Shown: one piece after another, positions 7,792 through 14,847 of the stretch
Position numbering within the stretch: position 1 is the first letter of the stretch
How the letters are laid out: each line of letters begins with the position of its first letter
Position numbers and translations under genes: made by a program
Notes under the pieces: generated by a model
Told to the model about the DNA's origin: nothing
What the model saw: the letters and a program-made list of their open reading frames with translations, nothing else
Databases searched by the model: none
Origin: DATJGF01 sp035495315
GTDB taxonomy: Bacteria > Verrucomicrobiota > Verrucomicrobiia > Limisphaerales > UBA8199
Length of the DNA: 26,569 nucleotides
Direction: 5' to 3'
Assembly (NCBI GenBank): GCA_035495315.1
Contig: DATJGF010000112.1
Location: forward strand, 1-26,569

Positions 7792-8783
7792 GGCCGCTGC
7801 GCTCGAATCCGATAAAATGCTCCGACGCCAGGTGGATTGGTGTCCTGCAAGGTGAGATTGGAACCAGTCCCGGCCGTCGACGCGCTCGCGGATGTCCACG
7901 ACTGAAAATCTCCCGTGCGTTCGAGAGTGTAGAGCCAATTGGTGCGCGTACTGAATTGAACCAACCATTGATTGTTTGTCCAGGCACCAACGACAGTGCC
8001 GACTGGTAGCGGTGGCATCGTGACGAGAAGGTTATCCACCTCGCCATGGGCCAAAACCGAGTCATAGCTGTCGCCGATATCGGAGTAGCTGCAGATCGCC
8101 ACGGTATCGACGCGAAAATCGGTGAAGTTCGTATCCAGGACAACGTCACCGATAGGCCCGAAAGGCTCGCCGTTGCGAGTCATTACTGTTGAAAGTGTCT
8201 GGTTTGTGCCGGAATAACTCAGTCGGATATGGAACAGATCGTTGGTGGTCATCTCGAGCAAAGCAAAGCCGGACGCAAAGGCGTCGTTACTTGAAACGAT
8301 GCTCGGAGAAAAACTGGGTGAGACCGGGCCAAATTCCGGATAATAGCCAGCCGGGAAGTAATCGATTTCGACGAGGTCCCGCGGGCCATGAACCGGGTCC
8401 AGCCCGGTGTCGCGCCAGAAATTTGGGCTCGTGGCCTCGGCGAAATTCAAAAAGCCGACAGCAATTTCAGCAGGGCCGGATTTCGCATTCGTCGCGATAT
8501 CCGAGAGACGGATGTCGAATTCGAGCGCGAAATCGTCGTCTTTGGCGAGCACGTTGCCCAGCGGACGATAGAAATAACTGTTGGGCAAGGACGAATCCCA
8601 CGTGACCTGAACGTTCTGGTTAAGGCTATCCCAGTGAAAAAGACTGGCATCGCCATACACTTTCCATCCACGCACTGAAGGATCCGTTGAAAAATCCTCC
8701 CCCAAGGTAGACGCGCTGGAGTGACAAACGAACAGGACTGACATGACGGCCAGGACGAATATTGATCTACGAATGTTAAACAT
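7788..8783 (-). CDS. Secreted lectin-like (LamG/concanavalin fold) protein
   Basis: This 331-residue protein starts at the ATG at 8783; a TTG 12 codons upstream is less likely because the signal peptide (MFNIRRSIFVLAVMSVLFV, cleavage after SSAS) begins at the ATG. Residues about 25-250 look like a concanavalin/LamG beta-sandwich: EDFSTDPSVRGW at the start, DFALEFDIRLSD in the middle and GEVDNLLVT at the end. The last 65 residues (WLVQFSTRTNWLYTLERT..DFQSW..FYRIRA) form a small beta domain that recurs at the ends of many verrucomicrobial exoproteins (from family knowledge). A carbohydrate-binding or matrix role is plausible but unproven. It is coupled to the pseudopilin downstream and is the first gene after the cobalamin riboswitch on this strand. 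Confidence 0.8.
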   Translation of the reverse strand: MFNIRRSIFVLAVMSVLFVCHSSASTLGEDFSTDPSVRGWKVYGDASLFHWDSLNQNVQVTWDSSLPNSYFYRPLGNVLAKDDDFALEFDIRLSDIATNAKSGPAEIAVGFLNFAEATSPNFWRDTGLDPVHGPRDLVEIDYFPAGYYPEFGPVSPSFSPSIVSSNDAFASGFALLEMTTNDLFHIRLSYSGTNQTLSTVMTRNGEPFGPIGDVVLDTNFTDFRVDTVAICSYSDIGDSYDSVLAHGEVDNLLVTMPPLPVGTVVGAWTNNQWLVQFSTRTNWLYTLERTGDFQSWTSASASTAGTGSNLTLQDTNPPGVGAFYRIRAQRP

Positions 8784-8873
8784 GTGCTGATCTTTCAATG
8801 GCTTCGCGGTTGCCCGCAAAGCGGGTTACATTTTGAGAGACCAGCGCAGGGTCTGAGCAGCCTCTGCCGGAAC

Positions 8874-8889
8874 GCCGGCTTCAGCCGGC
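8874..8889. repeat. Hairpin GCCGGC-TTCA-GCCGGC
   Basis: A perfect 6-bp stem with the TTCA loop and core octamer GCTTCAGC, as in the hairpins at 2235 and 2337, but with different arms. Confidence 0.7.
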
Positions 8890-9097
8890 TTTGAGTTTGA
8901 TCCAACAAAAAAGCCCTCAGTCCCCGGCAAATTGGAGAATGAAGGCATTCGACGAATCCCGCTCACGCACTCACGCAAGCGGCTGGCCTCATCCTTCTCT
9001 TGTCGGAGAAGTTTGGCCCGAAAGAGAACGCTTCGCCGCCGATGCTTTCACGAACTTACCTTCACATGAACCTACCTTCACCAATAGAAGGGATGCC
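8890..9097. other. Gap without a recognisable gene
   Basis: This stretch lies between the secreted-protein gene and the CT-rich palindrome, downstream of the riboswitch on the minus strand. No reading frame on either strand shows a known motif or a good ribosome site. If the riboswitch transcript reads through to the lectin gene, this would be its long leader. Confidence 0.4.
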
Positions 9098-9142
9098 TTC
9101 TCTCTTTCCCCTTAAGGGGAGAGGGCTGGGGTGGAGGGGTCT
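9098..9142. repeat. CT-rich palindrome, copy B
   Basis: The palindrome ctctttccccttaaggggagag (9102-9123 region) is followed by the G-rich tail gctggggtggaggggtctg. Same family as 6951, 10553 and 10743. It lies directly behind the short ATG-CAC-TGA frame at the end of the riboswitch leader. Confidence 0.8.
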
Positions 9143-9189
9143 GCTTCAGTGCATGAAAGAGTCGGCTTTGAGCCTCTCCTGGACCATGA

Positions 9190-9362
9190 CGAGCACAGCC
9201 AGACCGATATCCTGACTTCGGGCCTTAGAACCTTACCCCCGCCTTCCCGATCCCAATGACCAGTGGCTCTTGCCGCGACTCCGCAGCTGGGAGCTTGTAG
9301 CCCGTTACAGTGGCGCAACCGTCCCCGATTCTCACGGGGTTCCCTGACGCCCGGCTGTGACT
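9190..9362 (-). promoter_or_regulatory. Cobalamin (B12) riboswitch
   Basis: Read on the minus strand, the sequence contains the conserved blocks of an adenosylcobalamin aptamer in order. A GGGAA..GGTGAGAATC-like block (GGGAACCCCGTGAGAATCGG, about 9324-9343) is followed by GCGCCACTGTAA (9305-9316), GAGCCACTGG (about 9260-9269), GGGAAGGCG (about 9240-9248) and GAAGTCAGGATATCGG (about 9204-9219). The closing helix P1 is a perfect 7-bp pair, CACAGCC (complement of 9353-9359) with GGCTGTG (complement of 9194-9200). Such elements normally repress B12 synthesis or uptake genes when cobalamin is abundant. Here only a 14-codon frame (ATG at 9187, stop at 9146) follows, then repeats; the next gene on this strand starts 400 nt away. 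Confidence 0.88.
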
Positions 9363-9474
9363 AAAGGTGGAAAATGTTCCACCGCTATCAAAGAACAATG
9401 CCTTCCTACGCCTGCAGTCCGGCTTTGCCAAGCACATTCTTTCCCCATTCGTACCGGCAGTCGTCTCGCCGGCC

Positions 9475-9604
9475 GTAGAGGGCGGCATCTTGCCGCCCGG
9501 ATTACTGCCGCTAGACCGTAACCGTGTTCGTAAATGGCAACCTGCCGACCGACACCCGCCGGGCGGGACGCCCGGCTCTACAGCAGGCGAGACGCCGCTA
9601 CTAC
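9475..9604. repeat. Three hairpins with RGA loop and CTCTAC flank
   Basis: Hairpin one has arms GGGCGGCA (9480-9487) and TGCCGCCC (9491-9498) with loop AGA on the minus strand, followed on that strand by CTCTAC. Hairpin two has arms GCCGGGCG (9558-9565) and CGCCCGGC (9569-9576) with loop GGA, followed by CTCTAC. An imperfect third, GCAGGCG-AGA-CGCCGCT, follows with CTACTAC. The gap 9363-9731 holds no gene. Confidence 0.65.
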
Positions 9605-9731
9605 AGCGCCTTTACTGAACGTGCCGCTGATGTTATTGTCGCCGCGCGTGAAGGACCAGCAAAGCGAAGTGCCCCCTGCCATTGGGCCTTCTCCTTCCCT
9701 TCCTGCAGTTGACCTCTCGGAGGCGCGACCG

Positions 9732-10466
9732 ATGATCCAGGTGGAAGGCCTAACCAAACTTTACGGCGAATTTGTCGCCGTGAACGAACTCTCCTTTTCT
9801 GTGCAATCAGGAGAGGTCTTGGGCCTTGTCGGTCCAAATGGCGCCGGCAAAACCAGCACCCTGCGCTGCCTCTCCGGGATCATACCCCCGACTCGCGGGT
9901 CCATACGCATTTGCGAACACGACCTGGTGCGAGACCCGATTGCCGCCAAGGGTCAACTTGCCTTTTTCACCGATGAGCCGCGCCTGTTCGATTATCTCAC
10001 CGTTCAACAACATCTCGCCTTCACCGCGCGTATATATCAGGTCGATAATTATCAACCCGTTGCCGATCAACTGCTGCAAGAGCTCGAGTTGGCCCCAAAA
10101 AAGGACGCCCTGCCCGGCGAGCTTTCGCGTGGGATGAAACAAAAGCTGGCGATTGCGTGCGGTCTGCTCCACACGCCCAAAGTCATCTATTTCGATGAAC
10201 CGCTGACCGGGCTCGATCCGCTTGGCATCCGCCGGATGAAGGATTCCATTCTCAAACGCGCGCGCGAGGGAGCCGCGATTATCATCAGTTCGCACCTGCT
10301 GCCCCTGGTCCAGGAGATCTGTTCGCACATTTTGATATTGAAGAACGGCCAAAAGGTGGTCCACGGCACGATGGCAGAGATCACACAGCGATTCTCGGAG
10401 CAACCTGGCGACGCAAATCTCGAAGAGGTCTTCTTCAAAGCGACCGAAGATCAAGCCAACCCATGA
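9732..10466 (+). CDS. ABC transporter ATP-binding protein
   Basis: This 244-residue ATPase starts at the ATG at 9732, eight bases after a perfect GGAGG; longer in-frame starts upstream would run through the hairpin repeats. Walker A is GPNGAGKT (34-41), the signature is LSRGMKQK (131-138), Walker B is VIYFDEP (151-157) and the H-loop histidine is His188. The region after Walker A reads FFTDEPRLFDYLTV (79-92), the exporter-type pattern in which the Q-loop glutamine is replaced. It resembles ATPases of ABC-2 exporters such as the CcmA/YhaQ type. The membrane subunit at 10917 on the same strand is the likely partner. The exported substrate cannot be told from sequence. Confidence 0.93.
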   Translation: MIQVEGLTKLYGEFVAVNELSFSVQSGEVLGLVGPNGAGKTSTLRCLSGIIPPTRGSIRICEHDLVRDPIAAKGQLAFFTDEPRLFDYLTVQQHLAFTARIYQVDNYQPVADQLLQELELAPKKDALPGELSRGMKQKLAIACGLLHTPKVIYFDEPLTGLDPLGIRRMKDSILKRAREGAAIIISSHLLPLVQEICSHILILKNGQKVVHGTMAEITQRFSEQPGDANLEEVFFKATEDQANP

Positions 10467-10916
10467 ATCCAGCGGCGAACCAAACCATCATCGCCTGCAG
10501 GAGTCGACGTAAGGAGACTCTGATCCAGGGAGACAAACCGTGGCGGAAAAGGCCTCCTCTCCCCAGCCCTCTCTTCCGGCGGAGGAGAGGGACAAGACGC
10601 CGAGCGCGTCCGCCATTCATAGGTACAAAACGCGAACGATTTTGCTTTCGACGAATTCTCGACCTTACCGCTTTCCTGAGGTGGCGAAGATCCAAATTTC
10701 CTCCGTTGCGTACTGGTCATGGAAGAAACCTGCTGCACGATGGGTCTCCCTCTCCCCTTCTGAGGGGAGAGGGCCGGGGTGAGGGGTCCTTCGCCTCTTC
10801 GCGGGACAGGGACCCGTTCACACCGCTTAGGATCATGCCCCCCGACTGTTTCGCTCGAGCTCGTCTGATGCGCGCTGCTCGAGGCGTCGGGCCTTAAGAG
10901 TCCCACAAGCCTCTCC
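10467..10916. repeat. Gap between ABC genes with two opposed CT-rich palindromes
   Basis: This 450-bp stretch has no credible gene. It holds one CT-rich palindrome in reverse orientation at 10553-10591 (cctcctctccccagccctct, then the inverted arm) and another in forward orientation at 10743-10790 (ccctctcccc / ggggagaggg, then ccggggtgaggggtcctt). The pair brackets about 150 bp. It separates two genes that would normally lie adjacent in one operon, so it looks like a later repeat insertion. Confidence 0.7.
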
Positions 10917-12686
10917 ATGCTCTCGGCCCTTCTTTATCTTCAATATCACTCGCTAAGAAACCGCACGCTCCTGCGACTAAAACGGTTACGCCAGCCCAAA
11001 TACCTGATCGGTGGCATCGTCGGCGCCATCTATTTCTATTTCTACTTTTTCCGGTATTTGTTCGTCCGACAAGGTTCGCCCGCCAGCGTGACCGTGAGCA
11101 CAGTGCCCGGCGACATCGCCATATATGAAGCTATCGGCGCGTGTCTATTCCTGGCGGCTGTTTTGCTGACCTGGCTAGTGCCCCATGAACGCGCGGCATT
11201 GGCGTTCAGCGAAGCAGAGGTCGCCTTTTTATTTCCAGCGCCCATCAGCCGCCGCGGCCTGATCCACTTCAAGCTGATGCGCTCGCAAACCGCCATCCTG
11301 TTCACCACTTTCTTCCTGATGCTGGTAACCAATCGGTTCGGCGGCAAATTCTGGATACACGCCGCCGGATGGTGGCTGATCCTGTCGACGTTAAACCTCC
11401 ACGTTTTGGGTTCGTCATTTGCGCGAACGATGTTGCTGGATCGGGGGATCAGCAATTGGCAACGCCGCCTGATCGTCGGTGGCATTTTAATGCTGGTCGC
11501 GTCCGCCGTGTTCATCTGGGCCGGCCGCACGCTGCCGCGCCCGGACTTTGGCCAATGGGACCCCTCTCAACCGCTCGATGTTGTATTTGGCAACCTGCGA
11601 GAATATGGCCATCAAATCCTCATCGCCGGCCCAGTCCCCTATTTGCTGTATCCTTTTCGGCTGGTAATCCGCCCGTACCTGGCTCCGAATGCGCACGCGT
11701 TTCTGTTCGCGTTGCTGCCGGCGCTGGGCATTTTGGCGGCGCATTACTGGTGGGTCATCCACTCAAATGTCGCCTTCGAAGAAGCCTCCATCGACGCCTC
11801 ACGCAAACTCGCCGAGAAGATCACCGCGATGCGCGCCGGTAACTGGCAAACGTCCAACAAGATGGTCAAAAGGCGACGCCCTCCCTTTGAACTGCGGCCA
11901 ACCGGCGCGCGCGTAGTCGCGTTGCTATGGAAGAATCTCATCAGCGCGGGCCAGGCATTTACGTTGCGCACCTGGATAATGCTTGCGGTGCTTGGGACCA
12001 TGCTTTGCGTCATCGTCGGCCAGAGCGCGAGCGCGTCGGGTTTAGTGCCCGCCCTGGCGATGGCCGCGGGGGTGCTGCTGGTCTGGTCCCTGTTCATCGG
12101 GCCGCAAATGTTGCGACAGGACTTGCGCCAGGACCTCCCGCTGGCGGATGTGCTGAAGATGTATCCGCTCCCGGGCTGGCAGATCGTTCTGGGAGAATTG
12201 CTCGGGCCGGTAATTATCCTAACTGCTTTGCAATGGCTGTTGGTTCTCATCGGAGTTGGCTTTGCCTCCCGGACCGATTTGGCACTGTTGACCGGCTGGC
12301 ATAGTCTCGGCTTTGGCTTAGGCATCGCCGTGCTGGCGCCGATGCTCAACCTCGTCACGCTGCAGATCCCCAACGCTGCCGTATTGTTGTTTCCAGCATG
12401 GTTCCAGGCAGGCAAAGATGGGCCGCAAGGGATCGAAGCCACCGGTCAGCGCATCGTCTTTATGCTGGGTCAATTGATCGTGTTTATCCTGGCACTTATC
12501 CCGGCGGTGTTGGCCTTTGGAGCCGTGTTCGTCTTGGTGAAATTCCTGGTTTCTTCGGTGAGCGTCGCAATTCCGCTCGCCTCCCTTGCGGCCGCGTTAG
12601 TTATCGGTGGTGAGGCCGCACTCGGTTTGCTGCTGCTTGGCCGCATTTTTGATCGGCTCGATGTCTCCTCCGAGCTTTCAAAATGA
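10917..12686 (+). CDS. ABC transporter membrane subunit (ABC-2-like exporter)
   Basis: This 589-residue polytopic membrane protein has about ten to twelve hydrophobic helices. They include IGGIVGAIYFYFYFF (32-46), a group near 170-200, and a large cluster between about 345 and 575. A hydrophilic segment of about 60 residues (near 290-340, with KLAEKITAMRAGN and basic KMVKRRRPPFELRP) separates the two halves. That is the layout of large putative ABC exporter permeases. No strong ribosome site precedes the ATG at 10917. The ATPase gene at 9732 points the same way and is the obvious partner, though 450 bp of repeats intervene. No substrate is suggested by the sequence. Confidence 0.82.
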   Translation: MLSALLYLQYHSLRNRTLLRLKRLRQPKYLIGGIVGAIYFYFYFFRYLFVRQGSPASVTVSTVPGDIAIYEAIGACLFLAAVLLTWLVPHERAALAFSEAEVAFLFPAPISRRGLIHFKLMRSQTAILFTTFFLMLVTNRFGGKFWIHAAGWWLILSTLNLHVLGSSFARTMLLDRGISNWQRRLIVGGILMLVASAVFIWAGRTLPRPDFGQWDPSQPLDVVFGNLREYGHQILIAGPVPYLLYPFRLVIRPYLAPNAHAFLFALLPALGILAAHYWWVIHSNVAFEEASIDASRKLAEKITAMRAGNWQTSNKMVKRRRPPFELRPTGARVVALLWKNLISAGQAFTLRTWIMLAVLGTMLCVIVGQSASASGLVPALAMAAGVLLVWSLFIGPQMLRQDLRQDLPLADVLKMYPLPGWQIVLGELLGPVIILTALQWLLVLIGVGFASRTDLALLTGWHSLGFGLGIAVLAPMLNLVTLQIPNAAVLLFPAWFQAGKDGPQGIEATGQRIVFMLGQLIVFILALIPAVLAFGAVFVLVKFLVSSVSVAIPLASLAAALVIGGEAALGLLLLGRIFDRLDVSSELSK

Positions 12687-12867
12687 ACGTCTGAGCGTTC
12701 CGCCTCGCAGCCCTTCGTCACCACGGGTACATGCTGACGGCCGTTGCCCAAGAGCATCGCATGTCGTTGCGTTCGGAAGTTTGTCCTCGGCGCTGGGCCA
12801 GCGTCGCCGTGACGGTTGGGTCGTCGAGCAGTTCGTTGAACTAGTACTACCGCCGCATCGTGCCGGG

Positions 12868-13836
12868 CTACTTCTTTAATGCCCCAAAGACTTTTTGGAG
12901 CATGTCGGTCGTTCGCGCCACAGGGTTCTGTCGTATCTTCTGCTCTTCCGCCGCGACCATTTTGAATAGTCCGTCCATGGCTTTGTTGGTGACATAGGCA
13001 TCAACATCCATCGAATCCTTGCCTAGCAGAGTACTGCCCACCGTGCCGCCAAAGCTCCCCAAGCCCTGACCGACATTCGCTTTTTCCATCAGGTTCTTGT
13101 AGGCCGCCGTAACGCCGGTCTGCGCCGTCGCCTTTTGAACGATGGGGTAGAACTTGGCATACAGGTTCGTTTGGGTCGTCTTTTGAAAATACTGCGTCGC
13201 GGCATCGTTGGGACCGTTGAGAATAGCCTTCGCGTCTTCGATGGTCATTTGCTTGAGCGTATCCGCAAAGACACTCCCCGCTTCCGGCACCGCTTGCTCG
13301 GCGGCATGGTTCATCGTGGTGACAAAGTCATCCGCCAGCTTGTCCTGCTTCATGGCCCGGAGCGCCGTCTCAACCTTCTGCAATTTCTCCGGCATGGGGA
13401 TTTTGACGTTCAAGTTGGTGAGAAAGCCGCCGTCATGGCCCAATCCGGCGATGGCTTGTTGTAACCCCTTCGCCAAAGCATCCTTCAATCCCTGGACCAT
13501 CTGGTCCTGGGAAAGTCCTGCCAAGGTGCTTTGGGCCTGACTGACCACGCCTTGCGGCTTGTCTGGTGCCGCGTTGGCGGTGCCCGCCCCATTAGTCGCG
13601 GCTTCCGTCACCGGAGGCACAACCGTATCCGCTGCCTTGGCCCCCGTGTCCACACTTGTTTTGGCCAAGTCCGTCGAAGCCGCCACCGCGTTGGTTCGCT
13701 GCCCGCCCGGCTTTTCTGCCGTCTTGTCGGCTTGTGTTGTCGGAGCGGCTGGGTTCTCTGTTTTTCCGCACCCGGCAGCCAGTGCCAGCACGCCGCCCAC
13801 AGTCAGCCACAGGATTGTTTTGTTCGTCATACTCAT
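12868..13836 (-). CDS. DUF4197 lipoprotein
   Basis: This 322-residue protein begins with a lipoprotein signal: a hydrophobic segment ending LALAAGC, giving a lipidated Cys23. Residues 24-100 are a low-complexity Ala/Thr/Pro/Lys linker. From about residue 100 the chain matches the DUF4197 layout: LSQDQMVQGLKDALAKGLQQAI, then FLTNLNVKIPMPEKLQKVETALR, a central MNHAAEQAVPEAG and C-terminal VDAYVTNKAMDGLFKMVAAEE..IRQNP. The family is of unknown function, usually periplasmic or outer-membrane attached. GGAAGGAAA lies immediately before the first ATG (13836); a second ATG two codons on is equally usable. It is a single gene on the minus strand. Confidence 0.9.
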   Translation of the reverse strand: MSMTNKTILWLTVGGVLALAAGCGKTENPAAPTTQADKTAEKPGGQRTNAVAASTDLAKTSVDTGAKAADTVVPPVTEAATNGAGTANAAPDKPQGVVSQAQSTLAGLSQDQMVQGLKDALAKGLQQAIAGLGHDGGFLTNLNVKIPMPEKLQKVETALRAMKQDKLADDFVTTMNHAAEQAVPEAGSVFADTLKQMTIEDAKAILNGPNDAATQYFQKTTQTNLYAKFYPIVQKATAQTGVTAAYKNLMEKANVGQGLGSFGGTVGSTLLGKDSMDVDAYVTNKAMDGLFKMVAAEEQKIRQNPVARTTDMLQKVFGALKK

Positions 13837-14337
13837 TTTCCTTCCGCTAAAGTTGTCGGGACATGCGCACTCACGCTGGTTGTTCGTCTAATGCCTTCTT
13901 GGAATTGTGACGATAGGACAGTGATTCGTTCCGTGGATACTGGTATGCCACAGAATAAGAGTGTGCGCCGGTTGCGTGATTCCGTCTATCGGGGAACACC
14001 CCCATGCTCTGCTAACCACCCAAGCGTTGATGTGCGTCTGGAAGTTGCACCGCCGCGAGGTCAGCGTCGCCGCAGCCATGCTCGTGCAGGCATGCGTATA
14101 CCAGTTCCACAAGCTCGTCCACCACCACGGTAAGCGCCGCCCCTAAGCCGGAGCCGACCAGCGTGATGGCCACTGCCTCGGTGGCAAAGCCAGCGCGTGC
14201 GCCGGGGATTCAGCGACGCAGTTCAACCGCCGCCTATGCGCCATAACTGCGAGTGTCTCAAGTGGAATTCGGACGCTTGCACAGCAGGGCGCGGTGCATA
14301 CACTTGTCGGGGTTAGGCGCTTCTGAGCGTTCCCCTT
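13837..14337. other. 500-bp gap, possible gene remnant on the minus strand
   Basis: No intact gene is visible. On the minus strand 14012-14209 is open for 66 codons without a start and reads like coding sequence (for example TVVVDELVELVYACLHEHG), so it may be a decayed fragment. A 39-bp segment at 14190-14228 matches 21418-21456 at 31 positions. A short inverted repeat CGCAGTT/AACTGCG sits at 14217-14254. tctgagcgttcc at 14322-14333 recurs at 12690-12701, behind the ABC permease gene. Confidence 0.35.
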
Positions 14338-14847
14338 GTGAACGAGAGACTGTATAAGCCAACCGATCTGCCAGGCGTCATCGAGGTCTACAGCGCTTCG
14401 ATTCGTTGCTTGGCCGCACTATTCTACTCGCCCGAGCAGATTTCCGCATGGGCACCAGCCACACCCGATGTGGAGCAATGGCAGCAACGCCTTGCTTCAC
14501 TTCATACCATCGTGGCCGACTGCGACGGTGTTCTCTCGGGTTTTGCTTCCTATAGGCACGACGGCTACCTCGACTTTCTTTTTACCCATCCCGCGTTCGC
14601 TCGTCGCGGCGTTGCCACACGGCTCTACTTACGCGTCGAGTCAGTGTTACATTCAGAAGACTGCCCGAGAGTTTTTACCCACGCCAGTCTTGCAGCCCGG
14701 CCTTTTTTCGAACACCACGGCTTTCATTTGGATGCCGAGGAGTCCGTTGAGTGCCGCGGCACATACCTCCGCCGGTTTGCCATGCACAAAGCGCTGAGAA
14801 CTGGTCACTCCAGTGTCGGTCACTCCAGTGTCAGTCCTCACTATTGA
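14338..14847 (+). CDS. GNAT-family N-acetyltransferase
   Basis: This 169-residue protein starts at a GTG (14338). The GNAT core is visible: an N-terminal strand-helix (DLPGVIEVYSASI), the beta-4 strand LDFLFTHPAF (78-87), the acetyl-CoA loop ARRGVATRLY (88-97) and the later ASLAARPFFEHHGF (116-129). The family transfers acetyl from acetyl-CoA to amines; the acceptor here is unknown. The last 16 residues (RTGHSSVGHSSVSPHY) are translated from a 15-bp tandem repeat and the left inverted repeat of the adjacent transposase element, and the stop codon itself lies in that repeat. The native C-terminus probably ended near residue 153. Confidence 0.85.
   Translation: MNERLYKPTDLPGVIEVYSASIRCLAALFYSPEQISAWAPATPDVEQWQQRLASLHTIVADCDGVLSGFASYRHDGYLDFLFTHPAFARRGVATRLYLRVESVLHSEDCPRVFTHASLAARPFFEHHGFHLDAEESVECRGTYLRRFAMHKALRTGHSSVGHSSVSPHY
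14803..14832. repeat. 15-bp tandem repeat (ggtcactccagtgtc)
   Basis: Two identical units at 14803-14817 and 14818-14832 run directly into the left inverted repeat of the RAYT element and are translated as the tail of the acetyltransferase. Confidence 0.9.

Noticed and set aside
10540..10897. Several open frames between the ABC ATPase and permease
   Set aside because: They are translations of the CT-rich palindromes and have no independent support.
14312..14318. GTTAGGC just before the acetyltransferase gene, like an integron attC core site
   Set aside because: A matching RYYYAAC partner with complementary flanks is not evident, there is no integron integrase, and no second clear core site borders the other small genes.
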